DNA of 38,116 nt from Gammaproteobacteria bacterium (GCA_002725285.1 PBRC01000056.1:1-38116), one strand, 5' to 3'; numbered from the stretch's first letter, positions 1 through 8,679 are shown. Translations and numbers: made by a program. Notes: a model not told the origin generated them from the letters alone.

Positions 1-22
1 AATCGATTTCACGCTGTTCATC

Positions 23-150
23 GAACTTGTTACATCACGAATCCGGCAGTCCAAACACACTTTTGGCTATGATGATTAACAGCATAGAACTTGTTACATC
101 ACGAATCCGGCAGTCCAAACACACTTTTGGCTATGATGATTAACAGCATA
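23..150. repeat. Perfect 64-bp tandem duplication
   Basis: Two identical 64-bp units lie head to tail (23-86 and 87-150), each starting GAACTTGTTACATCACG and ending GATTAACAGCATA. I compared them base by base and found no mismatch. No ORF of note crosses them. The perfect identity means either a very recent duplication or an assembly artefact near a contig end. They sit about 90 bp upstream of the VOC gene and so could change its promoter region. Confidence 0.95.
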
Positions 151-238
151 ACGCATCGTTGCCACTTTGAGGAATGAGCGACCTCATGTTAACTTTCATT
201 AAATACGAGATCCCGGGCAAGAGAGGAGGGAGACAAAA

Positions 239-1078
239 ATGAGCACAGGGACGATACCTGAACAGACAGATCGGGTGGCATTGGCCGTACCCAATGCAGA
301 CAGGGTGGCTGGTGATTTCAATTCGATATTTGATACAGAGGTTGTCGATGACACGAGGGATGAAGTCGCAGTTGCCCGTCGAGTGACTCTGCAATGGGGA
401 CATGACCAGGTGGAACTGTTCGAACCACTGGGTGATGGTCCGGCGTCAAATTTTCTCAAGAAGGGACATGGAGGCCTCTTTGCAGGGGGATTTTCACTTT
501 CTGATCCAGCTGGTCTTGCGGCACACATGGCTGATCGAGGCATAAAGGTTCATGAGCAGGGTGCGGATCGGTTCCTTGTCCTGCCGGATGAGTGTCGTGG
601 GACCGGAATTATCCTGTCTCGTAAAGAGGAACGAGCGCGCGTTGGTCTCTCCGACCGGATCTGGCAGATCACTTTTGCGGGGCCGAATCTTGACGATATG
701 TGCGACTTCTACATCGACACACTCAACATGGGCAGCCTTTTCACAAGCAGATATCACAGTGATCTCTTTGGCTATGATGCGGGAGTCAGCTGGTTTGACG
801 CCAGGGATCGTGCTCCTCTCGATAGTCTCGAATATCTGGAACCTACTGACATGAAAGAAGCAGTGGCACGCTTTGTTAAACGTAACGGTCAAGGTATCTA
901 CATGTGCGCAATCGTGACGGACGACATTCCGCAAATCAAGGAACGAGTAGAAGCAAACGGCCCTGGCTGGACTCATGCGGATATCGGGGGGTACATCCAT
1001 CCTAGACGACTTGGAGGCATGCTGCTTGGTATTTGTTATTTCGATATGTACAACAGCACTAGGCCTCTACCAGAATGA
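239..1078 (+). CDS. Two-domain VOC (glyoxalase/bleomycin-resistance fold) protein
   Basis: A 279-residue cytosolic protein with no signal peptide. The length and internal layout fit two successive VOC modules (about residues 10-128 and 138-270): each opens with a strand followed by a D/N-rich turn and helix (VPNADRVAGDFNSIF and GPNLDDMCDFYIDTL). A QVELFEP segment sits where VOC proteins often place a metal-ligand glutamate. The start is well supported by GAGAGGAGGGAG seven or so bases before ATG. VOC proteins include dioxygenases, isomerases and lyases, so the reaction cannot be read from sequence. Its neighbours are a decayed D-aminoacylase and an intact HisD-family enzyme, which suggests a small-molecule catabolic locus. 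Confidence 0.8.
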   Translation: MSTGTIPEQTDRVALAVPNADRVAGDFNSIFDTEVVDDTRDEVAVARRVTLQWGHDQVELFEPLGDGPASNFLKKGHGGLFAGGFSLSDPAGLAAHMADRGIKVHEQGADRFLVLPDECRGTGIILSRKEERARVGLSDRIWQITFAGPNLDDMCDFYIDTLNMGSLFTSRYHSDLFGYDAGVSWFDARDRAPLDSLEYLEPTDMKEAVARFVKRNGQGIYMCAIVTDDIPQIKERVEANGPGWTHADIGGYIHPRRLGGMLLGICYFDMYNSTRPLPE

Positions 1079-1148
1079 CGAAAACTCTCAGCTGATTTCA
1101 TTGATCTCCCAGGTTTACTCTGGCACTTTACTCTGACCTAATGATCCT

Positions 1149-1374
1149 ATGCCGTCCGAGTATATTGGTCTTGAAGGTCCGGGTCGGTTACACGCTAACT
1201 ATCATGTTGATATCGGTGTGCTTGGCTCGGTTGCCATAGAGTGTCGTTGTGATATCGGCAATTAACTCACCAGTGCCGGTGGTCGAACATGTGTTGGTCA
1301 ACGGTAAACCGGCCATGCATGATGGGAAATGCACCAGTCTGTATCCCGGTGTTGTCATCAAAGAGTTTGGTTAG
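1149..1374 (+). pseudogene. Remnant of N-acyl-D-amino-acid deacylase (C-terminus)
   Basis: The gap between the VOC gene and the HisD-family gene holds the last ~75 codons of a D-aminoacylase-type amidohydrolase in two frames. Frame one (1149-1265) reads MPSEYIGLEGPGRLHANYHVDIGVL, matching the family pattern PAerlGLkdRGrlapGyhADivvfD. Frame two, open from 1240 to the stop at 1374, reads VVEHVLVNGKPAMHDGKCTS, matching the terminal GVEHVLVNGxxxxxDGxxTGaxPGrvL. At least one frameshift joins them, and the catalytic N-terminal ~400 residues are gone. The ATG at 1149 is an internal codon of the ancestral gene, not a start. The gene is non-functional. Confidence 0.8.
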
Positions 1375-1389
1375 TCGACGGAGGCATCA

Positions 1390-2697
1390 ATGGAGTACCT
1401 GAAGAAGGCAACTTTGGATAGAGAAGCTCAGGCTGAAACTGTCAGTGGAACAGTTTCTGACATGCTGCTGGACATTCGTTTAAACCGTGAGAGTGCCGTC
1501 AGAAAGATAGCTCTTAAGCTTGATGGCTGGTCTGGTGAATTTATCCTTTCGGCAGGTGAGCGAGAGGCACTGATCGAACAGGTTCCTGAGCAGGAGAAGC
1601 AGGACATTCGTTTCGCACATCAACAGGTGAAGCACTTCGCCGAAGCACAACGACAGAGTATCAGTGAATTTGCCATTGAAACTGAACCTGGCGTTCGACT
1701 TGGTCAGTCTCTCGTTCCTGTTGAGTGTGCTGGCTGTTATGTGCCTGGTGGTCGATATGCTCACGCTGCTTCTGCCATCATGAGCATCACAACAGCCAGG
1801 GTCGCGGGTGTGCCCTTTATCGTAACCGCCTGCCCGCCCCGGGGTAGCAGCATAGCACCTGCGATTGCTTATGCCATGGACATGGCTGGTGCAGATGTTA
1901 TTTTGCAGATGGGTGGTATTCAGGCTATTGCCACCATGGCATTTGGCCTGTTCGATACGCGCCCTGCAGATATCCTGGTTGGACCGGGCAATGCCTATGT
2001 GGCCGAGGCAAAGCGACAGCTATTCGGTGAAATCGGTATTGATCTTCTTGCTGGACCGACAGAAAGTGCCATCATCGCAGATGATTCAGCAGATGCGATG
2101 ACGGTCGCAGTGGATCTGGCTGGCCAGGCGGAACATGGACCGGATTCCCCGGTCTGGCTGTTCACCACCAGTCGTGATCTGGGGGAAACCGTGTTACGCA
2201 TAATGCCTAAACTTGCTGCCGACATGCCGAGTGGTAATGTAGTCATGCAGGCGTGGAACAATCATGCTGAGATCATTGTTTGTAGTAGTCGCAATGAGAT
2301 ATGTCAGGTCTCTGACAGCTTTGCCAGTGAGCATTTGCAGGTCATTGCGGAAGATCTGGATTGGTGGCGGCGCAATCTCAAAAATTATGGGTCGCTGTTT
2401 CTTGGTGAAGGCTCATCGGTTACTCACGGTGACAAGTGTTCCGGCACCAATCACATACTGCCAACGAAGCGGGCTGCAAGATATACGGGTGGTCTTAATG
2501 TCATGAAGTTCTTAAAGGTTCTTACCTGGCAGCAGCTAAGTCGGGATGCGAATCTACCATTCTCCGGGACCGGGTCTCGCATCAGTCGTCTGGAAGGAAT
2601 GGACGGTCATGCCCGATCCTGTGACTGGAGACTGCGCAAGTACTTTCCTGATCAGGATTGGGACTTCGAGGTCGCTGAACAGAAGCGTTATGACTGA
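1390..2697 (+). CDS. Histidinol dehydrogenase-family NAD-dependent alcohol dehydrogenase
   Basis: A 435-residue member of the HisD family, whose enzymes oxidise an alcohol with NAD+ and Zn2+ to the carboxylate. The expected residues are present: Zn/substrate ligands Q246 and H249 (GQAEHGPDS), catalytic pair E314-H315 (ASEHLQ), D348 (HGDKCSGTNHILPT), and E402/H407 (LEGMDGH). The nucleotide-binding stretch GPGNAYVAEAKR is intact. GACGGAGG precedes the ATG at the right distance. There are no other his genes, and the flanks are remnants of a D-aminoacylase and a DegT aminotransferase. A catabolic role like that of sulfopropanediol dehydrogenase HpsN is therefore more likely than histidine synthesis. 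The true substrate is unknown. Its stop overlaps the start of the following pseudogene. Confidence 0.88.
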   Translation: MEYLKKATLDREAQAETVSGTVSDMLLDIRLNRESAVRKIALKLDGWSGEFILSAGEREALIEQVPEQEKQDIRFAHQQVKHFAEAQRQSISEFAIETEPGVRLGQSLVPVECAGCYVPGGRYAHAASAIMSITTARVAGVPFIVTACPPRGSSIAPAIAYAMDMAGADVILQMGGIQAIATMAFGLFDTRPADILVGPGNAYVAEAKRQLFGEIGIDLLAGPTESAIIADDSADAMTVAVDLAGQAEHGPDSPVWLFTTSRDLGETVLRIMPKLAADMPSGNVVMQAWNNHAEIIVCSSRNEICQVSDSFASEHLQVIAEDLDWWRRNLKNYGSLFLGEGSSVTHGDKCSGTNHILPTKRAARYTGGLNVMKFLKVLTWQQLSRDANLPFSGTGSRISRLEGMDGHARSCDWRLRKYFPDQDWDFEVAEQKRYD

Positions 2698-3075
2698 ACC
2701 GCCACGTTTCAAAAAGCCCTTCACTCAACAGGAAGCAATTCCAGAGCATGGGATTGATGAGGCCATGGATGTGTTGAAGTCTGGGTGACTGCAGGGTTAT
2801 AACCAGTCACTCGAAGAGTCCAGCTAATGCTCATTACCCGAACAGAAGTTCGCCAACTACCAGCGAACACCGTATACGCTTGCACCCGTACCTGCCGCAA
2901 TTCATTCGGTTGGTGCTAATCCTGTATTTGTAGAGACGCAAGACGACTGGCTGATCGATATCGGCGACTTGCGGGAGAAGGTAAGAGAATCCGGTGCTGG
3001 TTTCTGCTGCTATCTCGTATGCGAGGACCTGTCGGCGGCACGGATGAGATCTACGATGTTTGTCGAAAATCCAAT
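2690..3075 (+). pseudogene. Decayed DegT/DnrJ/EryC1-family aminotransferase
   Basis: The ancestral ATG at 2690 overlaps the end of the HisD-family gene, as in an operon. The first 32 codons (MTEPPRFKKPFTQQEAIPEHG) are the usual N-terminus of PLP-dependent DegT-type aminotransferases, then a TGA stops them at 2788. After about 55 bp the frame resumes with FANYQRT joined directly to YTLAPVPAAIHSVGANPVF. The family has about 30 residues between these, so an internal deletion is likely. A further shift gives LLLSRMRGPVGGTDEIYDVC, matching the family's LLLSHMRGH segment. The PLP-lysine half is absent. The gene is certainly inactive. Confidence 0.82.
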
Positions 3076-3365
3076 ACCCGTGCAGTATCCAGATCCTTCC
3101 GGTAATTCCATAACACGCCGGGTTGCCGTTGACCACATTTAGGGGTAGTTTTGTCGTTTAGAGATAGCGGGTTAGTTTTGCAGTTTAACAGCACAATGTC
3201 ATGATTGTTATGAGTGTGCCTGCAGCAAGTGTGTTGGGGCTCGCAACGAACTCAGGTAATTGTATTCCTGCAGGAAATCTATTGAAATCTATTGAAATCT
3301 ATTGTTGCGCTTGGTTTCTCAGTACGTGGTATAAACAACCTTGGAAATACTGATGGGAGATTCAT
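3076..3365. other. Intergenic region upstream of CoA-transferase gene
   Basis: No gene is visible. The stretch holds the tail end of the decayed aminotransferase neighbourhood, a short three-copy decamer repeat (3275-3304) and presumably the promoter of the CoA-transferase gene. I see no convincing -35/-10 pair. Confidence 0.5.
3275..3304. repeat. Three tandem copies of a decamer
   Basis: Three perfect head-to-tail copies of AAATCTATTG lie 62 bp before the CoA-transferase start. The 10-bp period is close to one helical turn, so the copies face the same side of DNA, as iterons or direct-repeat operators do. Replication slippage would give the same picture. Confidence 0.9.
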
Positions 3366-4583
3366 ATGGCCGCGCTGGACGGGATGAGAGTTCTCGACAT
3401 GACACAGTACGAGGCGGGCACATCGTGCACACAGGCTCTGGCATGGCTAGGGGCTGACGTTGTTAAAGTCGAATCGCCTGAATATGGAGATCCGGGACGA
3501 GGTGTGGGCCGGACGGTCAACAAGGATTATTCTGCCTACTTTTGCGCCTGGAATTCAAATAAGCGCAGTATCGCATTAGACCTTAAGTCGAAAGAAGGTC
3601 GCGACGTTTTTATGCAACTCGTACCAAAATTCGATGTGTTTGTTGAGAACTATGGCCCGGGTATTGTCGAAAAACTGAATATCGGCTACGAGGAACTAAG
3701 CGCCGTCAATCCGGGATTGATCTACACCAGAATCAAGGGTTTTGGTACATCTGGTCCCTATTCAGGCTACCGCTGTATGGACATGATAGCCCAGGCTGCG
3801 GCTGGTGCCTTCTCAATTACGGGTGAAGCTGATGGTCCGCCGATGATGCCAGGGTCGACCACCGGAGATTCAGGAACTGGCGTGCAGGCTGCCATGGCGA
3901 TACTTGCGGCCTATGTCCAGAAACAACGCACCGGCGAAGGACAGGAAATCGAGATGTCGATGCAGGAAGCAATGATCTACTTTGTGCGTACACGTGCATA
4001 CATTGGTTCTGAGTGGGGAACTCAAGCCTCCGGACGATACGGAAATGCAGGCGGCGTCCCGCCTGTGAATATCTATCCATGCAAACCCTTTGGCCCCAAT
4101 GATTATATCTACCTGATGCCTGTGAATGAGGGACATTGGGATTCACTGGTTGCAGCCATGGAACGCCCCGAATTGCTCATCGACAAACGTTTCGAGACCA
4201 GCGTTGCACGTGTCGAGAACGGCGCAGCACTCTATGAGGAAATCTGCAACTGGACGGGTCAGCGGACAAAATACGAGGCAATGGAAGCCATCGCCGGTGC
4301 TGGTGTGCCCTGTTCCGCATGCCTCGATACGGCAGAGATACATCATGATAAACACCTGGTGGAACGTGGCTTTATCCACGAGATGGAACTACCGGTACAT
4401 GGCAAGGTGCCGATGCTTGGATTTGCCCCGCGGATGTCAGAGTCCACAGTGGAAATGAAGCGACCGCCCAGGCTCGGTGAGCACACTGATGATGTACTAG
4501 CCGCTGAGCTTGGTTTTGAGGAACAGCAGATAGATAACTTGCGTCGGACAGGTATTATTGGAGATCCGAAAAGATTCTCATAA
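3366..4583 (+). CDS. Class III (CaiB/BaiF/Frc) CoA-transferase
   Basis: A 405-residue enzyme that moves CoA between carboxylic acids through a covalent aspartyl intermediate. The catalytic aspartate is D168 in TGDSGTG, aligning with the formyl-CoA transferase active-site Asp. Other family hallmarks are the N-terminal LDMTQYEAGTSCTQALAWLGADVVKVE segment, NKRSIALDL, and VENYGPGIVEKL. Length is normal for the family. The start is supported by GGGAG shortly before ATG. Substrate specificity cannot be told from sequence. It could activate an organic acid made by the nearby HisD-family enzyme, but the two are separated by decayed sequence. A hairpin overlapping the stop codon probably ends transcription. 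Confidence 0.9.
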   Translation: MAALDGMRVLDMTQYEAGTSCTQALAWLGADVVKVESPEYGDPGRGVGRTVNKDYSAYFCAWNSNKRSIALDLKSKEGRDVFMQLVPKFDVFVENYGPGIVEKLNIGYEELSAVNPGLIYTRIKGFGTSGPYSGYRCMDMIAQAAAGAFSITGEADGPPMMPGSTTGDSGTGVQAAMAILAAYVQKQRTGEGQEIEMSMQEAMIYFVRTRAYIGSEWGTQASGRYGNAGGVPPVNIYPCKPFGPNDYIYLMPVNEGHWDSLVAAMERPELLIDKRFETSVARVENGAALYEEICNWTGQRTKYEAMEAIAGAGVPCSACLDTAEIHHDKHLVERGFIHEMELPVHGKVPMLGFAPRMSESTVEMKRPPRLGEHTDDVLAAELGFEEQQIDNLRRTGIIGDPKRFS

Positions 4584-4600
4584 AATAGTTGAGAATCTGA
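4572..4600. terminator. Bidirectional intrinsic terminator
   Basis: A 9-bp perfect stem AGATTCTCA / TGAGAATCT with a 9-nt loop spans the CoA-transferase stop codon. On the plus strand it is followed by GATTTTGGG, on the minus strand by TTTTC. It lies between two convergent genes, the CoA-transferase (+) and the aldolase (-), and could serve both. The stem is AT-rich and the T tracts are short, so efficiency may be modest. Confidence 0.6.
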
Positions 4601-4664
4601 TTTTGGGCTTAAGGTTTCAGGAAGATCAGTCATCTAAAAGTATCGCGCCATATGTGATCTGGGA

Positions 4665-5411
4665 TTATCGAATATTCACCAGACCTCGCTGAATCCCCTC
4701 TGATGCCCAGCCGCCCCAGGGCAGGGTGAAGAACTTGTAACCTTTCTCAATCAGCCAGTTCGGTTCAATACCGGGTGGTACAAAAAATACGCCCGGCACC
4801 ACGTCTGCACTTTTACAGGCGGATGCGATCGTCTCCAAAGCGCTTGTGTATTTTGGATTCTGATAATCCAATGGAACGTCGAGGTTGATCGATAAGTCAG
4901 AGGGACCAATCAGCAGGACGTCGATTCCGGGAACTGCAAGGATGCTGTCAATGTTATCCAGACACTCCTCGGTCTCGATCATGGGAATGATCAACAGTTG
5001 GTTATTCACCGCGTCCATGTATTCGCGGTAATTTTTGAATTCGCCCCATTCACCCCGCATGCCAGCTGAGCTCCTGACGCCCTCAAAGGGATATTTACAC
5101 CATTGCACCATGTTGGCGGCTTCCTCCGGGCTATTGACCATCGGAACAATGATGCCTTTTGCACCAATATCCAGTGCATAACAGATCTGATCGGGTCTGT
5201 TATCACCGACGCGTAAAATTGGAATTGCCGGTTTTCCTCGCATGGAGGCAAGTGGGCGCCGCAGTCCCTTGATGTCGTCAGTGGAGTGCTGAGTGTCGAA
5301 GAGCAGAAAATCAAAACCTGAATTTGCTAAGAAAGCCGTTTCGCTGTTGGCTGAAGCAGTTGTTCCGATGACTGTTTCGCCTGCTTGTAGTTTTTCTTTG
5401 ACAATATTCAT
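4665..5411 (-). CDS. HpcH/HpaI-family class II aldolase
   Basis: A 248-residue cytosolic protein of the pyruvate-aldolase family, which cleaves 2-keto-3-deoxy or 4-hydroxy-2-oxo acids to pyruvate plus an aldehyde using a divalent metal. Diagnostic segments are DTQHS (catalytic His42), R67 in ILRVGDN, IPMIET (metal-binding Glu), and GPSDLS (metal-binding Asp). The C-terminal LPWGGWASEGIQRGL is less typical. It has an AGG-type ribosome site before the ATG. It lies 177 bp downstream of the PQQ-dehydrogenase gene on the same strand. A pathway from periplasmic sugar-acid oxidation to cytosolic keto-deoxy acid cleavage is plausible but not proven. Confidence 0.85.
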   Translation of the reverse strand: MNIVKEKLQAGETVIGTTASANSETAFLANSGFDFLLFDTQHSTDDIKGLRRPLASMRGKPAIPILRVGDNRPDQICYALDIGAKGIIVPMVNSPEEAANMVQWCKYPFEGVRSSAGMRGEWGEFKNYREYMDAVNNQLLIIPMIETEECLDNIDSILAVPGIDVLLIGPSDLSINLDVPLDYQNPKYTSALETIASACKSADVVPGVFFVPPGIEPNWLIEKGYKFFTLPWGGWASEGIQRGLVNIR

Positions 5412-5588
5412 GGTTGTACCTCAGCAGATGGGTAAATATTAAAGACTCACTGGAGTCAGCTGAGTTTTGGAGTATAAGCAAAATGGGCAGCGTTTTTAAT
5501 GAATGACGTTGTAATCGGGTTTTCCTTTGAAAAGAGAAATAGGGTGGGCGATTGGAAGTACCCGGCAGATCATGATTACCTGTCAGAT

Positions 5589-7919
5589 CTACTCTGGCAG
5601 CGCATAAGCTATCACTTTGCCACCTGTTTGCGTCCTACCATCGCTGGCACCCTCTGGATCTTCCAGGGGATTGCGCAGAGGTCGTACCTGGCTCGGGACA
5701 GTGACCAATACATATTGGCGACCGGTCTTCGGACTCACATAGCTCATCGGTGTCGCATCTGAGCCGCTACGCAGTGAATCCTGCCAAACCACATCTCCGG
5801 TCAGTGCATCTATGGCGCGAAATTCTCCGTCTATGACTCCCCCGTTAAAAATTAGTCCTCCGGCCGTGATAATAGAGCCTGCTGTGGCAGGGAAGCCAAG
5901 ATTGAGAGAGCCCATGCCGCGTCGCCAGACAATTTGCTGTGTGGTGAGATCGACAACAGCAATCTCACTGTAGGGTGGTTTGAGGCAGGGTATAAATAGA
6001 GGCGAGGCAAACATCTTGACGATCGCCGCGAATGGAGTGCCTCGCTGCGCTCCACCAATACCATAACCAGGATTTATTTCCCCCTCGGTGGTATCCAGAT
6101 CATTTTCCCGTGGGATCATGTGAATGACAAATGGCAGATGCATATTGTTAACGACCATTAACTGGCGCTCTTCATCGACAGCGACACTTCCCCAGTTCAT
6201 CCCTCCTCCAGGTCCGGGATACAGCAGCGTGCCCCGGGTGGACGGTGGTGTCATCGGGCCTTCATAGCGCAATCCTAGAAATGTTTTACGGCAAGCCATC
6301 TGGTCAAACGGGCTGATGCCAAAAAGATCCTGTTCGCGAACGCGTGGATGTGCAAAAGAGGGCATGCCGGTGGAAAACGGCTGCGTGGCACTGGATCGCT
6401 CGTTGGGTATATCTGTTTGTGGTACAGGTTTCTCGGTTACTTCTGCCAGTAACTCGCCGGTGCCTCGATCCAGCATGAACAGTTCACCCCGTTTCGTGGG
6501 GACAATGACCGCTTTGCGACTGACCCCTTCAAGTGTGAGGTCAACAAGGGTCGGTTGCGATGCAACATCATAATCCCAGATATCATGATGAGTGGTCTGA
6601 AAGTGCCAACGGGTCAATCCAGTCTTTGCATCGATTGCCACGATTGAGCTGGCGTACTTGTCCATAATCTCTGTGCGGTGGCCACCAAAGTAATCGGGAG
6701 TGGCGTTGCCGGTGGGTACGTATACCAGGCCTAGTTCATCATCTGCCGAGGTCAGACTCCACACGTTGGGTGTGCCACGAGTGTAGTGATCACCAATGGG
6801 CGGCAAACTGGTATTGCCCTCACGCCCCATATCCCATGCCCAAAGTAATGCACCAGTACGTGGATCATAACCTCTGACTACTCCTGATGGCTCTCCTGTT
6901 TCCTGGTTGTCCAGAACCCATCCACCGACGACCAATGCGCCACTTGCGACCGTGGGTGGAGAAGAAACGAAATAATAAAAGGGTTTGACCTCGCCCATCC
7001 CTGCAAGCAAAGAGATCTGTCCGTCAATGCCGAACTCCTCGCAGGGTTTTCCTGAGGCTTTGTCGACCGCGATCATGCGCGCATCTGTTGTGGCTGTATA
7101 AATACGTTCAGCGCAGTACTCACCCTTGACGCGTTCGGGGATATGGTAGTAAGTCACGCCACGGCAATTACCGAGGATGCCGTAGGGTGGTGTTTTGTTT
7201 TCAGGATCATATCGCCAGCGTTCCGCACCGGTGTCAGGATCCAGCGCGAGTACAACATTTTGAGCTGTACAGAGGTATATGCCATCATCGATCTGGATGG
7301 GTGTTGCGCTGAAACGCCCGACTCTTCTGGTATCTGTCTCCCACACCCGGGTCAGTTTTTCGACATTTGATGTGTCGATTTGTGAGTGAGGTACATAACG
7401 GGTACCGGCATGGCTGCCGCCATATGCCGTCCAATCAGAGGTGTTTTGAGGCGGGCCATAGGTTGTGTTCGAAATAGACACAACGGGCTGATTGACCAGG
7501 TTGAAGGACATCGCTAGCAGCACCGCAACACTGCTGGCTGTGCAAACCTGTACGGTACGCATACTGAAAAGTGAAGGTGCGTCACCATCCCACAGACTGC
7601 GTCGAATCATTGGCATGCACAGCCATAGCGAGAGTAAGCCGACGATCCAGATTCTTGATCCTACCAGCCAGAATTCGTTCCCAGCCTCGTAAACTGCCCA
7701 GGCGAGAGTAAGTAACAGCGTTGCAGCAAAAAAATAAAAACCACGCCTGTGTATTCGCCACAGTTCCACCGCGCTGATCGACATCAACAAGCCTGCGCAG
7801 AGGTAGTAGGGCGTACCGCCCAGTATGGCCAACTCACCGCCGAACAGGGTCATGGGAATCCCGATAACGCCAATTAGTACTGCTGTGATTCTTAACGCCC
7901 ACTTGCCTTTTACTGGCAT
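5589..7919 (-). CDS. Membrane-bound PQQ-dependent dehydrogenase (glucose/quinate/shikimate family)
   Basis: A 776-residue quinoprotein. The first ~140 residues form about five membrane helices, as in E. coli Gcd. The rest is a periplasmic eight-bladed propeller with W-motif segments (GALLWAWDMG, TGLTRWHFQ). TTHHDIWDYDV contains the catalytic Asp region, and GSHAGTRYVPHSQID is the usual first blade. It oxidises a sugar or cyclic polyol in the periplasm and passes electrons to ubiquinone. The ORF track starts at 7931, but GGGGAGGAGC lies immediately before the ATG at 7919 and overlaps the upstream ATG, so 7919 is preferred. Length (Gcd is 796) is normal. Glucose, quinate and shikimate cannot be distinguished here, and no PQQ biosynthesis gene is in view. 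Confidence 0.9.
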   Translation of the reverse strand: MPVKGKWALRITAVLIGVIGIPMTLFGGELAILGGTPYYLCAGLLMSISAVELWRIHRRGFYFFAATLLLTLAWAVYEAGNEFWLVGSRIWIVGLLSLWLCMPMIRRSLWDGDAPSLFSMRTVQVCTASSVAVLLAMSFNLVNQPVVSISNTTYGPPQNTSDWTAYGGSHAGTRYVPHSQIDTSNVEKLTRVWETDTRRVGRFSATPIQIDDGIYLCTAQNVVLALDPDTGAERWRYDPENKTPPYGILGNCRGVTYYHIPERVKGEYCAERIYTATTDARMIAVDKASGKPCEEFGIDGQISLLAGMGEVKPFYYFVSSPPTVASGALVVGGWVLDNQETGEPSGVVRGYDPRTGALLWAWDMGREGNTSLPPIGDHYTRGTPNVWSLTSADDELGLVYVPTGNATPDYFGGHRTEIMDKYASSIVAIDAKTGLTRWHFQTTHHDIWDYDVASQPTLVDLTLEGVSRKAVIVPTKRGELFMLDRGTGELLAEVTEKPVPQTDIPNERSSATQPFSTGMPSFAHPRVREQDLFGISPFDQMACRKTFLGLRYEGPMTPPSTRGTLLYPGPGGGMNWGSVAVDEERQLMVVNNMHLPFVIHMIPRENDLDTTEGEINPGYGIGGAQRGTPFAAIVKMFASPLFIPCLKPPYSEIAVVDLTTQQIVWRRGMGSLNLGFPATAGSIITAGGLIFNGGVIDGEFRAIDALTGDVVWQDSLRSGSDATPMSYVSPKTGRQYVLVTVPSQVRPLRNPLEDPEGASDGRTQTGGKVIAYALPE

Positions 7920-8129
7920 GCTCCTCCCCATTGTTATCCGAACACCTCGGTGTTGTTACTGTGAGTCTACTATAGAAAGCGACGCAAGCGGCAATACGAG
8001 ATTGTTGGTGTATCTTCGTGACACTCCGGAAACGTAAATTCAACCCTCCGGGATTGTGGCGATCCTGTTCTTTTCCCTGTTTACTCGCAGGCGATTGACT
8101 TTGTGGATATGCTGTTTTTCAACCAGGAC

Positions 8130-8138
8130 TGCTAGAAT
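8130..8138 (+). promoter_or_regulatory. Possible extended -10 element (TGCTAGAAT)
   Basis: TGC-TAGAAT matches an extended -10 box and ends 6 nt before the ATG of the HemJ-like gene. No Shine-Dalgarno sequence separates them, so transcription would start about at the ATG and give a leaderless message. No good -35 is visible. This is inference from sequence alone. Confidence 0.3.
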
Positions 8139-8144
8139 ATCAAT

Positions 8145-8669
8145 ATGCTGCAATTCGCCCAGAGTTTCCTAGCCGGATACTACCTACAGATAAAATTCAT
8201 CCACCTGGTGTTTGCAGGTATGTGGTTCTGGAGTACATCAGTTGCCTATACCTACTACCTGGTCCCGCTGTTTCGTGACTGGCTGAAGAATCCTGAAGAT
8301 CCTGATCGTATCAGGTTACGCAACTGGGCTATGGAACGATTCGACGAGGGTGCAATCCTCGAACATGTTGCATTTCCCATCCTTCTGATCACCGGACCCA
8401 TGCTGATGATTGCAGGTGGCTGGACACTGGTAAGCAGCTGGCTCGCCATGAAACTAGTACTGGTAGTGCTTGTATTCATTCCAGTCGAGGTAATGGACTA
8501 CTACCTGGCGCACTTCAGTCTCAACAAGGCGAAAATACGTGCGACAGGAACACCGGAAGCGTATGAGAAAGCGATCCGCCTGCATTGGTGGTTTCTCGTG
8601 GTCTCAACACCGATTGTTATCGTTGTCATTACGCTGATATTCTATCTGGCTATTGTGAAACCATTTTGA
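8145..8669 (+). CDS. HemJ/CopD-like four-helix membrane protein
   Basis: A 174-residue inner-membrane protein with four predicted helices. The pattern resembles the HemJ/CopD superfamily. Helix 1 is IKFIHLVFAGMWFWS with the conserved His. A later helix has WLAMKLVLVVLV, where HemJ has W-x-K-L. The protein ends IFYLAIVKPF, very like the HemJ C-terminus VVVKPF. HemJ is protoporphyrinogen oxidase, whereas CopD proteins are linked to copper import, so the role here is open. A heme role would suit the cytochrome-rich neighbourhood. No ribosome site precedes the ATG. It is divergent from the PQQ-dehydrogenase gene and followed 10 bp later by a small membrane-protein gene. Confidence 0.6.
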   Translation: MLQFAQSFLAGYYLQIKFIHLVFAGMWFWSTSVAYTYYLVPLFRDWLKNPEDPDRIRLRNWAMERFDEGAILEHVAFPILLITGPMLMIAGGWTLVSSWLAMKLVLVVLVFIPVEVMDYYLAHFSLNKAKIRATGTPEAYEKAIRLHWWFLVVSTPIVIVVITLIFYLAIVKPF

Positions 8670-8679
8670 GGAGACTGCG

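Noticed and set aside
23-150. Repeat pair as a CRISPR array
   Set aside because: Only two units, no spacer between them and no cas genes.
494-1000. 168-aa minus-strand ORF
   Set aside because: Antisense shadow of the VOC gene, which has a strong ribosome site and domain match.
1390-2697. Histidine biosynthesis gene hisD
   Set aside because: Fold and residues fit, but no other his genes and a catabolic, decaying neighbourhood; kept as family-level call.
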